A stretch of 35,591 nucleotides of DNA from an uncultured bacterium (GTDB taxonomy: Bacteria; Myxococcota_A; UBA9160; SMWR01): positions 1 to 35,591 of the forward strand of contig CALDCK010000081.1 of assembly GCA_937937315.1 (NCBI GenBank). Reading direction: 5' to 3'. Positions 7,751 to 14,875 of this stretch are shown piece by piece. The notes beneath the pieces were generated by a model that saw nothing but the letters and a program-made list of their open reading frames with translations, did not search any database and was not told the origin of the DNA. Position numbers and translations under genes: made by a program. How positions within the stretch are numbered: position 1 is the first letter of the stretch; every line of letters begins with the position of its first letter.

Positions 7751-8266
7751 TCAGCGCTGGAACTCCGCGAGCATCTCCCGGTAGTGGGCGCGGAGTGAGT
7801 TCACCTCGGCGCGCGTGAAGCCGAGCTCCTCGCCGATCGCAGCGATCTCCGAGCTCTCGGCGCCCGAGATGGTCCCGTCCGCGGCGGCGACGGCGTAGAG
7901 GCATTCGACGAGCTTCGCCCGCTGCTCCTTCGTCGAGATGTTGCGGAACTCGCGGGTCACCACGTAGTTCTCGGTGCCCCCGAGAAGCCGGGCCTGGGTC
8001 ACGGCGATCTGCACGACCAGTGCGGCTTCGGCCTCGGAGAGGGAGGCCACGGTCTTCGCGCGAAGCTCCATCTCTGCGGTCTCGGTCGTATCGATGTCCA
8101 GGTCGGCATGGGCGATGCGGGCCAGCACGTAGGCGAAGGCCGCCAGGTACTTCGCCTCGCCCGGGTCGAGCCGGTCGAGCTGCGCCGCGATGCGGCGCAC
8201 GGTATCGGTATCGCCCTCGGCCTTCGTCTTCGACGGGCCAACTCCCAGGAAGCGCAGTAACGACAA
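7751..8266 (-). CDS. TerB-like (tellurite resistance) helical protein
   Basis: About 171 aa, mostly alpha helical. It shows the TerB pattern twice: YLAAFAYVLARIAHADLDID and LVECLYAVAAADGTISGAESSEI, each a helix ending in an acidic D-D/E loop that in TerB can bind metal. The TTG at 8266 (leading to SLLRFLGVG) is preceded by GAGGAGGG at good distance; the ATG at 8290 is an alternative with a poorer ribosome site. TerB domains occur both in tellurite-resistance clusters and alone as putative stress sensors. There are no other ter genes here, so tellurite resistance should not be assumed. It is convergent with the ATPase gene (20-nt gap) and divergent from the ECF sigma gene. Confidence 0.75.
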   Translation of the reverse strand: MSLLRFLGVGPSKTKAEGDTDTVRRIAAQLDRLDPGEAKYLAAFAYVLARIAHADLDIDTTETAEMELRAKTVASLSEAEAALVVQIAVTQARLLGGTENYVVTREFRNISTKEQRAKLVECLYAVAAADGTISGAESSEIAAIGEELGFTRAEVNSLRAHYREMLAEFQR

Positions 8267-8320
8267 GGGTCCCTCCTCGGCCCGTTCCATTCTAGGCGAG
8301 CTTCGGGTAGGGTCGCCCGC

Positions 8321-8977
8321 GTGGCGACCGAGCGCGAGCGAGGCAGCAGCGCCCCGGATGAGGCTGTGCCCCAGCGAGGGGGCGGCGCCCCGCACGAGCT
8401 GGCGCTGCTCGAGCGGCTGCGCGCGGGGGACGAAGCGGCCTACGAGGCGCTCGTTCGGACCCACGGTCCGCGTCTCCTGGCCGTGGCGAGGCGCTTCCTC
8501 CGCTCGGAGGAGGATGCCCGAGACGCCGTCCAGGACGCATTCCTGTCGGCCTTTCGTGCGGTCGATGCCTTCCAGGGGGGTGCGCGACTCTCGACCTGGC
8601 TGCACCGGATCGTGGTGAACGCTGCGTTGATGAAGCTCCGGACGCGTCGGCGCAAGCCCGAGCAGCCCATCGAGGAGCTGCTGCCTTCCTTCCTCGAGGA
8701 TGGTCACATGGCGGCGCCCGCCTCACCCTGGCGGAGCGAGGAGATGGATCCCGTCGAGCGGCGCGAGCTCTCCAGGCTCCTCTCCGAGGCGATCGAGGCC
8801 CTCCCCGAGTCCTACCGTAACGTTCTGCTGCTCCGGGACATCGAAGATCTCGATACCGAGGAGACCGCGCGAGCGATGGGGATCAGCCCGGGTGCCGTAA
8901 AGACGCGGCTGCATCGGGCGCGCCAGGCGCTGCGAGGGCTCCTGGAGCCGCACCTGCGCGAGGCCGAGCCGGAATGA
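8321..8977 (+). CDS. ECF RNA polymerase sigma factor (RpoE-like)
   Basis: 218 aa. Region 2 is at about residues 30-110 (YEALVRTHGPRLLAVARRFL, DARDAVQDAFLSAFRAVDAF, LSTWLHRIVVNAALMKLR). Region 4 is near residues 150-205 (LPESYRNVLLLRDIEDLDTEE, then GISPGAVKTRLHRARQALR). Regions 1.1 and 3 are absent, as expected of an extracytoplasmic-function factor. The linker LLPSFLEDGH and the short C-terminal tail resemble RpoE-like groups partnered with zinc-binding anti-sigma factors, which fits the overlapping downstream gene. The GTG at 8321 lacks an obvious ribosome site, and the first 25 residues are low complexity, so the true start may be downstream. Confidence 0.92.
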   Translation: MATERERGSSAPDEAVPQRGGGAPHELALLERLRAGDEAAYEALVRTHGPRLLAVARRFLRSEEDARDAVQDAFLSAFRAVDAFQGGARLSTWLHRIVVNAALMKLRTRRRKPEQPIEELLPSFLEDGHMAAPASPWRSEEMDPVERRELSRLLSEAIEALPESYRNVLLLRDIEDLDTEETARAMGISPGAVKTRLHRARQALRGLLEPHLREAEPE

Positions 8978-9234
8978 CCTGCCGCGAATTCCTGGACTTC
9001 CTGATGGACTACCTGGAAGGCGAGCTCCCGCGGGGCGAGTCCGAGACCTTCGAGACGCACATGCGGGACTGCCCTCCCTGCGTCACCTACCTCGACACCT
9101 ACCGGGAGACGGTGAGGCTCGGCAAGGAGCTCCTGTGTCCCGCGGACGACTCGATTCCGGAGGAGGTGCCCGCGGGCCTCGTCGAGGCGATCCTCGCGGC
9201 CCGAAGCGCGGGGGATCAGTCTCCCGAGAAGTAG
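8974..9234 (+). CDS. Small zinc-finger (ZAS/zf-HC2) anti-sigma factor
   Basis: 86 aa, overlapping the sigma gene by an ATGA. It carries Cys3 near the N-terminus and the HMRDCPPC element (H-x3-C-x2-C) that defines the zinc-binding anti-sigma fold. No transmembrane helix follows, so it is soluble and could sense redox or metal state directly through the zinc thiolates, as RsrA/ChrR-type proteins do. Its last 19 nt overlap the end of the convergent glutamate dehydrogenase gene. The target regulon cannot be read from this window. Confidence 0.88.
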   Translation: MTCREFLDFLMDYLEGELPRGESETFETHMRDCPPCVTYLDTYRETVRLGKELLCPADDSIPEEVPAGLVEAILAARSAGDQSPEK

Positions 9235-10505
9235 TCGCGGGTTCCCTCGGCCTCGATCGCCTCGCCGATCCGCCGCAGGGCCATGGCGTAGGCGGCGTCT
9301 CGAATCGACACCTTCTCGGTCTGGTGGAGGTGCCAGAGCCCGTCGAATGCCCGGGTCAGGACCCTCTCCAGCCGCTCGCGCACCTCTTCGAGGGTCCAGG
9401 CGTAGCCCTGCCGGTTCTGGGACCACTCGAAGTAGCTCACCGTCACGCCCCCGGCGTTGGTGAGCACGTCGGGCAGCACCGTGATGTGACGCTCGCGCAT
9501 CTGGGAGTCGGCCTCCGCCGTGATCGGTCCGTTCGCGACCTCCGCGATCAGGGGCGCGCGGATCCGTCCGGCGTTCTCCGTCGTGATGACTCCCTCGAGA
9601 GCTGCCGGCACGAGCAGGTCGACTTCGAGCTCGAGGAGCTCCTCGTTCGAGATCTTGCGATGCTCGACGACTTCGCACACCGATCCCGTGCAGTACACGC
9701 CCTCGACCTTCCCGGCGGACTGCTTGTGCTCCCAGAGGCTCTCGATGTCGAAGCCCTCGTCGGCATAGACGCCGCCCTTCGAGTCCGAGACGGCGACGAT
9801 GCGGTAGCCGGCTTCTTGGAGGAGCCGCGCGACGTGGTAGCCCGCGTTTCCGAACCCCTGCACCGCGACGCGCGTGTTCTCCGGCTCGAGCCCCACCCGC
9901 CGGGCGTACTCCTGGATGACGACGAAGGCGCCGCGGCCCGTCGCCTCGTCGCGCCCCAGGCTTCCGCCCAGGAGGATCGGCTTCCCCGTGATGACGGCGG
10001 GCGTCTTCTTGCGATGGATCGCCTCGTACTCGTCCGCCATCCAGCCCATGATGCGGGCGTTGGTGTAGACGTCCGGGGCGGGGATGTCCGTGTCGGGGCC
10101 CACGAAGTCGGCCATGGCGCGCATGTAGGCGCGCGAGAGGCGCTCGAGCTCCAACCGTGAGAGTCCCTTCGGGTCGACGGCGACGCCGCCCTTGCCGCCG
10201 CCGTAGGGCAGGCCGACGACTGCGCACTTGATCGTCATCCAGAGCGCCAGCGCCATCACCTCTTCGCGCGTCACATCGGGGTGAAAGCGGATTCCGCCCT
10301 TCGTCGGCCCGAGGGCGTCGTTGTAGCGGCAGCGGTAGGCGACGAAGTGCCGGGTCGAGCCGTCGTCCATGCGGACCGCGAGGTCCGCCGTGAGGAGGGC
10401 GCCCGGCTGTCGCAGGGCGTCCACCGTCTCCGGGGCTACACCTGCGTCCAGGCCGATCCGCTCCACCCGCGTCACCGCATCTTCGAACACGTTCCGATCG
10501 CTCAT
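9216..10505 (-). CDS. Glutamate dehydrogenase (Glu/Leu/Phe/Val dehydrogenase family)
   Basis: 429 aa, the length of hexameric NAD-type GDH. Substrate and catalytic residues are in place: GPTKGGIRFHP, LPYGGGKGGVAVDP with the catalytic Lys, and DIPAPDVYT with the catalytic Asp. The Rossmann motif is VAVQGFGNAGYHVA. It interconverts glutamate with 2-oxoglutarate and ammonia. The ATG at 10505 has GGAGAAG upstream; the longer in-frame extension to 10553 is not needed. It starts 14 nt after the stop of the flavin reductase gene, so it is likely the last gene of the DUF3047-ArsS-TVP38-reductase operon. NAD versus NADP preference is not decided. Confidence 0.93.
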   Translation of the reverse strand: MSDRNVFEDAVTRVERIGLDAGVAPETVDALRQPGALLTADLAVRMDDGSTRHFVAYRCRYNDALGPTKGGIRFHPDVTREEVMALALWMTIKCAVVGLPYGGGKGGVAVDPKGLSRLELERLSRAYMRAMADFVGPDTDIPAPDVYTNARIMGWMADEYEAIHRKKTPAVITGKPILLGGSLGRDEATGRGAFVVIQEYARRVGLEPENTRVAVQGFGNAGYHVARLLQEAGYRIVAVSDSKGGVYADEGFDIESLWEHKQSAGKVEGVYCTGSVCEVVEHRKISNEELLELEVDLLVPAALEGVITTENAGRIRAPLIAEVANGPITAEADSQMRERHITVLPDVLTNAGGVTVSYFEWSQNRQGYAWTLEEVRERLERVLTRAFDGLWHLHQTEKVSIRDAAYAMALRRIGEAIEAEGTRDYFSGD

Positions 10506-10519
10506 GGGTCTTCTCCGGT

Positions 10520-12049
10520 CTAGCGTCGCCAGGACATCCAGCGCCCCAGCCACTTCGCCAGACCCGGCGACAGGCGCGAGCGCGTGTAGAGCCCGGCGGC
10601 GCGCTTCAGGCCCTCGGCCTGGGTGGGGTAGGGATGAATGGTGTTTCCGATCGCGCCGAGTCCCACGCCGTTGCTGATGGCGAGGGCGAGCTCGCCCAGG
10701 ATCTCACCGGCGTGGGCCGCGACGATCGTACCACCGACGATGCGGTCGCTTCCCTTCTTGACGTGGATCTTGACGAAGCCCTCTTCCTCGCCGTCGGTCA
10801 CGGCGCGGTTCACCTCGGCGAGGGGCACGCAGAAGGTGTCGATCTCGATCCCCGCCGACTTCGCGTCGCGCTCGTACATCCCGACGTGGGCGACCTCCGG
10901 GTCGGTGTAGGTGCACCAGGGCATGACGAGGGAGGAGAGCTTTCGCGTGCGAAGGAAGAGCGCGTTCTGCACGACGATCTTCGCGGCGGCATCTGCCGCG
11001 TGGGTGAACTTCCAGCTCATACAGACGTCGCCCGCGGCGTAGATGCGCGGGTTCGTGGTCTGGAGGTAGTCGTTCACGTGGACGCCACGGCGCGTGTCGA
11101 AGTCCACCCCGACCCGCTCGAGGCCGAGATCCTCCACATTCGGGGTGCGCCCGACTGCCACGAGGATCCGGTCGACGGGCACCTCTCCCCCCCGCTGCGT
11201 GGGGTCCGAGAAGTGGATGACCCGCTCCTCTCCCCGGGTCGAGACGCGTTCGATCCGGCATTCGTCGACGACGCGAATGCCCTCCTCCCGGAACCGGTCG
11301 GCGACGACGGCGGCGGCATCCTCGTCCTCCCGGGGCAGGAGGTGGGCGTCGCTGTGGAGCACGACGACCTCGGATCCGAGGCGCCGGAAGGCCTGGGCCA
11401 GCTCGCAGCCGATCGGGCCGGCGCCGATCACGCCTAGCCGCCGCGGTCGCTCGGTCAGGTTGAAGATCGTCTCGTTCGTCAGGGCGCCGGCCTCGGCCAG
11501 ACCCTCGATGGGCAGGGTGCCGGCACGCGCACCGGTGGCGATCACCGCCTTCGCGAAGCGCAGCCGCGCGCCGCCGACCTCCACCACATCGCGGTCGGCG
11601 AAGCGGGCGTCTCCCAGGAAGACGTCGGCGCCGAGCTCGTCGCGGTAGCGGACCGCCGAATCCTCGTCACTGATCCGCGCCCGGATCCATCGCATCCGCT
11701 CCATCGCGGCGCCGAAGTCCACCTCGGCGTCCGGCGCCAGGGCCAGACCGAGCTCGTCCCGGGCGCGGCGGGCTTCGGCCACCATGCGTGAGGCGCGGAT
11801 CACCCCCTTCGAGGGCACGCAGCCCACGTTCAGGCAGTCGCCCCCGAGGTAGTGGCGCTCGATCAGCGCCACCTTTGCGCCCAGTCCCGCCGCGATTGCC
11901 GCCGTGATGAGGCCGGCCGAGCCCGCGCCGATCACCACCAGGTTGTAGCGCTCTGCAGGCTCCGGGTTGCGCCACTCCAGCGGGTGGACGTTCGCCAGGA
12001 GCTTTCGGTTGTGGTCGTCGTTGGGCTCGACGGGAGGGAGGTCGGACAT
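10520..12049 (-). CDS. MerA-like FAD-dependent pyridine nucleotide-disulfide oxidoreductase
   Basis: 509 aa. The FAD-binding motif VVIGAGSAG is at residues 38-46, and the redox disulfide GGDCLNVGCVPSK holds Cys72 and Cys77. A second dinucleotide fold (RLGVIGAGPIGCELAQAF) and the C-terminal dimer domain with HPYPTQAEG follow. It resembles proteins labelled mercuric reductase, but the N-terminal heavy-metal domain and the C-terminal Cys pair needed to deliver Hg(II) are absent (the protein ends LGRWMSWRR). Mercury reduction is therefore unlikely. Reductases of this type are often next to, or fused with, TVP38/TMEM64 membrane proteins, as here. ATG at 12049 with GGAGGA upstream. Substrate unknown; arsenic or sulfur redox chemistry is suggested by the ArsS neighbour. 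Confidence 0.88.
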   Translation of the reverse strand: MSDLPPVEPNDDHNRKLLANVHPLEWRNPEPAERYNLVVIGAGSAGLITAAIAAGLGAKVALIERHYLGGDCLNVGCVPSKGVIRASRMVAEARRARDELGLALAPDAEVDFGAAMERMRWIRARISDEDSAVRYRDELGADVFLGDARFADRDVVEVGGARLRFAKAVIATGARAGTLPIEGLAEAGALTNETIFNLTERPRRLGVIGAGPIGCELAQAFRRLGSEVVVLHSDAHLLPREDEDAAAVVADRFREEGIRVVDECRIERVSTRGEERVIHFSDPTQRGGEVPVDRILVAVGRTPNVEDLGLERVGVDFDTRRGVHVNDYLQTTNPRIYAAGDVCMSWKFTHAADAAAKIVVQNALFLRTRKLSSLVMPWCTYTDPEVAHVGMYERDAKSAGIEIDTFCVPLAEVNRAVTDGEEEGFVKIHVKKGSDRIVGGTIVAAHAGEILGELALAISNGVGLGAIGNTIHPYPTQAEGLKRAAGLYTRSRLSPGLAKWLGRWMSWRR

Positions 12050-12098
12050 GGACTGGGATCCTCCAGGCACCGGGTTCGGACTCGCCGCGTGGCGGATC

Positions 12099-12818
12099 CT
12101 ACTCCCCGGTCGCCTCGGCCAGGGCGCGGCGTGCGATGCGCGTCACGAGAGTGGTCACCGCGATCGTCGCCACCAGGCCCACGACCAGCAGGGCGGTGGA
12201 GCCGGAGCCCCCCGAGGTGGAGCTCCCGGAGGCCAGCGTCGCGACGTCTCCCGCGACCTTTCCGGAGTAGACGTAGAGCAGCGTCCCCGGCAGCATGCCG
12301 ACGCTGGCGAGGGCGTAGTCGCCGAAGCGCACCCGGGTCAGGCCGAGGGCGTAGTTGAGAAGATTGAAGGGAAAGACCGGGGAGAGGCGCAGCAGCAGCA
12401 CGATCTTTCGCCCCTGCTCTCCCACCGCGCGATCGATCGCGCTGAAGCGATCGTTGCCGGCCAGGCGGTGCTCCACCGCTCCCCGCGCCAGGTATCTCGA
12501 GACGAGGAAGGCCAGGGAGGAGCCCAGGGTGGCCGCCACGAAGACGTAGGCGGTCCCGGCCTGGATGCCGAAGATCGCACCCGCCGCCAGGGTGAGGAGC
12601 GAGGCGGGTACGAAGGCGACGACCGCCAGGGAGTAGGCCACGACGAAGACCGCCGGCCCCCAGAAGCCGAGCCCATCCACCCAGGCTGCGAAGGTCGGGA
12701 TGTAGCCCCCGGCGAGGCGTCCGAGGACGATCAGGCCGACGACCACGGCGAGGCCACCGGCGATCTTCGCCAGGGGAAGGCCGCCTGCGGCGCCGTCTGC
12801 GGGCTCGGTCGTGGTCAA
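12099..12818 (-). CDS. TVP38/TMEM64 (VTT/DedA-like) membrane protein
   Basis: 239 aa integral membrane protein. An N-terminal helix (IAGGLAVVVGLIVLGRLAGG) is followed by the VTT-domain core: FVPASLLTLAAGAIFG with re-entrant character, then SRYLARGAVE, and the conserved LLLRLSPVFPFNLLNYALGLT with FGDYALASVGMLPGTLLYVY. A last helix is near residue 210. VTT proteins are related to lipid scramblases/flippases and DedA transporters. The start is TTG at 12818 with GAGGAG upstream. It lies 64 nt after ArsS and about 50 nt before the flavin reductase, a grouping seen in other bacteria. It may move a substrate or product of the neighbouring enzymes across the inner membrane; that is inference. Confidence 0.9.
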   Translation of the reverse strand: MTTTEPADGAAGGLPLAKIAGGLAVVVGLIVLGRLAGGYIPTFAAWVDGLGFWGPAVFVVAYSLAVVAFVPASLLTLAAGAIFGIQAGTAYVFVAATLGSSLAFLVSRYLARGAVEHRLAGNDRFSAIDRAVGEQGRKIVLLLRLSPVFPFNLLNYALGLTRVRFGDYALASVGMLPGTLLYVYSGKVAGDVATLASGSSTSGGSGSTALLVVGLVATIAVTTLVTRIARRALAEATGE

Positions 12819-12882
12819 GGCTCACTCCTCGTCTCGCAGGATCCGATGCCGGGGACCCGGGAGGGTTTCGCGGGTCGGGCTC

Positions 12883-13845
12883 CTAGGCCAGTGCGCCGCC
12901 GCAGCTCGAGCCACTGCCGGCCGTGCAGCCGAAGCAGTGCCGATCCGTCGCGATTCCGGCGCCGCGAAGCTCCGACAGCGCCCCGATCTCCCAGATGCTG
13001 CGCTCTCCGTCGACCGGCGGAAGCTCCAGCATCTGATTGAAGTCGCAGTCGTAGAGGGCGCCGTCGTGGCCGACCGAAACCATGTGGCGGCACATGAGTC
13101 CGGGCACCGTGTCGACGTTGAAGTGATTCACCAGCAGCGAGAGATAGGCGGCATCACGCCCCTCGCGCTGGAGGGCGTTGGCGAAGCGCTTGATGGGCAT
13201 ATTGGTGATGGTCACCAGACGGTCGAACTCGATCGCGAAGAGCTCGCGTAGCTCGCTCCGGTAGGTGGCTTCGAGCTCGGCCTGGTCCGGCGGGAGGGTC
13301 GGGCCCAGGGGGTTGAAGACGAGGTCGAGCTCGAGTCCCCGGCCGCCGCCGTAACCGAGTCCATTGAGCTTGCGTAGAGCATCGATGCTGCGGGCGAATA
13401 CGTCGCGGCCGCGCTGCTGCTCGACGTTCTCCTTCGTGTAGCAGGGAAGGGACGCGACGACCTTCACCTTCTCCGCGGCCAGGAACTCGGCGGTGTCTTC
13501 CTGCCCCGGTTGGAAGAGGACGGTCAGGTTGCAGCGGTCGATCACCTGACGTCCGAGGGAGCGGGCGCCGCGCACCAGGTTCCGGAACTGCGCGTTCAGC
13601 TCCGGGGCTCCGCCGGTGAGGTCGAGGGTCCGGGTCTCCGGGCTGCCGGCGAGGAGGTCGATGACGCGGCCTGCGGTGGCCTCGTCCATCATCTCGGTTC
13701 GCAGGGGTCCCGCCTCGACGTGACAGTGGTGGCAGGCGAGATCGCAGCGCTTGCCGACGTTCACCTGCAGCGTCGAGACCCCGGTCCGGGAGAGCGCTCC
13801 GGCCCCGCGCTCGACGAGGGTCCGCTGGAAGTCGGGGGACGTCAT
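12883..13845 (-). CDS. arsS: Arsenosugar biosynthesis radical SAM protein ArsS-like (DUF3641, rSAM/Cys-rich)
   Basis: 320 aa. The radical SAM cluster motif CDLACHHC (Cys34, Cys38, Cys41) is followed by the TIM-barrel elements LDLTGGAPELN and KVKVVASLPCY. The DUF3641 C-terminal domain has GLMCRHMVSVG, LYDCDFNQML and the terminal HCFGCTAGSGSSCGG. This matches the ArsS/rSAM_SeCys family; in ArsS the enzyme forms the arsenic-carbon bond of dimethylarsinoyl ribosides. Some relatives carry selenocysteine in the last motif; here every position is a normal TGC Cys codon. ATG at 13845 overlaps the stop of the DUF3047 gene (ATGA). No arsM methyltransferase is in the window, so an arsenosugar role needs a partner elsewhere. 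Confidence 0.88.
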   Translation of the reverse strand: MTSPDFQRTLVERGAGALSRTGVSTLQVNVGKRCDLACHHCHVEAGPLRTEMMDEATAGRVIDLLAGSPETRTLDLTGGAPELNAQFRNLVRGARSLGRQVIDRCNLTVLFQPGQEDTAEFLAAEKVKVVASLPCYTKENVEQQRGRDVFARSIDALRKLNGLGYGGGRGLELDLVFNPLGPTLPPDQAELEATYRSELRELFAIEFDRLVTITNMPIKRFANALQREGRDAAYLSLLVNHFNVDTVPGLMCRHMVSVGHDGALYDCDFNQMLELPPVDGERSIWEIGALSELRGAGIATDRHCFGCTAGSGSSCGGALA

Positions 13846-14618
13846 GCGGCCTCCGCCGCCGTGAGCCGGAAGTCCCGATACTCGGCCACCGCGTGCTGAC
13901 AGGTGTCGTCCGCGTCGGTCATGATGCCGATCCCCCGGGCACCCGGCGGGCTGCGGTCGAAGGCGCGGGTATAGAAGGCGACGAGGTCCACGGCCTCGCT
14001 ACGCCACCCGTCTCCGGGTCCGCGCGCGAGGGCGATCATCCGGGACTCCCCCGCGTAGGGGTTCGGCCAGAGCGATCCGGGCGCGATGCGGCTGGTCCAC
14101 ACGAAGGTGAGTGCGCTGCCCGGAAGTCGCGTCCCGAAGAGCCCCAGAGCGATGGAGCGGCGCATGCGCTGGTAGAGGGAGGCCCTCTCGGGCTCGAACT
14201 CGAACATCACCGTCACCCGCGCTGCGAAGTCGTCGCCTTCCCGGATGCGTTCGTCGGCGACGTCGAGGGGCGCCACGACCCGCCAGCGCCAGCGCAGCAC
14301 CGGAGTGCGGGAGAGGTCGACCGCCTCGAGGGGCAGCACGAGTGCCGAGGCTCCGCAGCGCGCTTCCGCCCGGGTGCCGGCGTCCAGGCCGCCGATCGGC
14401 GTGTAGCGCGTGGGGCGCTTCACCCCGCGGAAGGTCAGGGGCTCCCAGGCGTCGTTCCCCGGCGCCGGGAGGCGGATCGGAGCCACCTCCGGGCCCTCAC
14501 CCGGCGAAGTGGCGCCGGCGGAGAGGGGCGGTGCGTAGAGCGCAACTGTCGCCAGGGCTGCGGCCGATAGGGGAAGGACGCAGGACGCGAGGGCCGCGAG
14601 CCGTGAGACGTCGCCCAC
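13842..14618 (-). CDS. DUF3047 family exported protein
   Basis: 258 aa with an N-terminal signal-like segment (LAALASCVLPLSAAALATVAL). The mature part shows the DUF3047 pattern: LRWRWRVVAPLDVADERIREGDDFAARVTVMFEF, then SALTFVWTSRIAPGSLWPNPYA, then GIGIMTDADDTCQHAVAEYRDF at the end. These proteins are predicted periplasmic beta-sandwich, carbohydrate-binding-like folds with no known function. The GTG at 14618 has no strong ribosome site. It heads the minus-strand run and is translationally coupled to ArsS by an ATGA overlap, which suggests a shared role. Confidence 0.8.
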   Translation of the reverse strand: MGDVSRLAALASCVLPLSAAALATVALYAPPLSAGATSPGEGPEVAPIRLPAPGNDAWEPLTFRGVKRPTRYTPIGGLDAGTRAEARCGASALVLPLEAVDLSRTPVLRWRWRVVAPLDVADERIREGDDFAARVTVMFEFEPERASLYQRMRRSIALGLFGTRLPGSALTFVWTSRIAPGSLWPNPYAGESRMIALARGPGDGWRSEAVDLVAFYTRAFDRSPPGARGIGIMTDADDTCQHAVAEYRDFRLTAAEAA

Positions 14619-14669
14619 GGGTGGAACCTGCCACCGCCGGGCGCCCGACGCAATGCTGGGGGCCGTCCC

Positions 14670-14693
14670 GGCCCCGGGACATCACCCGGGGCC
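14670..14693. promoter_or_regulatory. Perfect 9-bp inverted repeat in the DUF3047/SDR divergent region
   Basis: GGCCCCGGG and CCCGGGGCC are exact reverse complements separated by ACATCA. It overlaps the spacer and -35 zone of a possible promoter with TATGAT at 14698-14703 that would read toward the SDR gene. This geometry fits an operator for a dimeric regulator, or a hairpin at the 5' side of the divergent transcript. Confidence 0.55.
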
Positions 14694-14697
14694 ACGC

Positions 14698-14703
14698 TAT
14701 GAT
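14698..14703 (+). promoter_or_regulatory. Candidate -10 box (TATGAT) for the SDR-MaoC operon
   Basis: TATGAT is one mismatch from the sigma-70 consensus in a very GC-rich setting. The best -35 (GGGACA, 14676-14681) is poor and lies within the inverted repeat at 14670-14693, so an activator or repressor there would matter. It implies a leader of about 165 nt before the ATG at 14876. Confidence 0.4.
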
Positions 14704-14705
14704 GC

Positions 14706-14733
14706 CGCCCGGCCGCCGCCGGGCGGCCGGGCG
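14706..14733 (+). promoter_or_regulatory. 12-bp GC hairpin at the predicted transcript start of the SDR operon
   Basis: CGCCCGGCCGCC-type arm at 14706-14717 pairs fully with 14722-14733 around a 4-nt loop (12 bp, all GC). If the TATGAT box is used, this would form the very 5' end of the mRNA, where it could stabilise the transcript or affect promoter escape. No T tract follows, so it is not a classical terminator. Confidence 0.5.
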
Positions 14734-14875
14734 CCCCCGCCTTCGGGATCCCTCGAGGTCCCGCGGAGCGACGCCCGCAGAGCCTCAGCCATTCGCCGGC
14801 GTATCTCCCCGACGAGCCGTCGGGTGCCCCGTCGGCCCGCACGGACGGCGCAATGCCGTTCTCGAAGGAGCCCCC

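Noticed and set aside
7751-8266. Tellurite resistance locus
   Set aside because: Only a lone TerB-like protein; no terZ, terC, terD or related genes.
10520-12049. Mercury resistance operon
   Set aside because: The reductase lacks the heavy-metal domain and C-terminal Cys pair, and there is no merR, merT or merP nearby.
12883-13845. Selenocysteine in the ArsS-like C-terminal motif
   Set aside because: All cysteine positions of HCFGCTAGSGSSC are TGC codons and the frame has no internal TGA.
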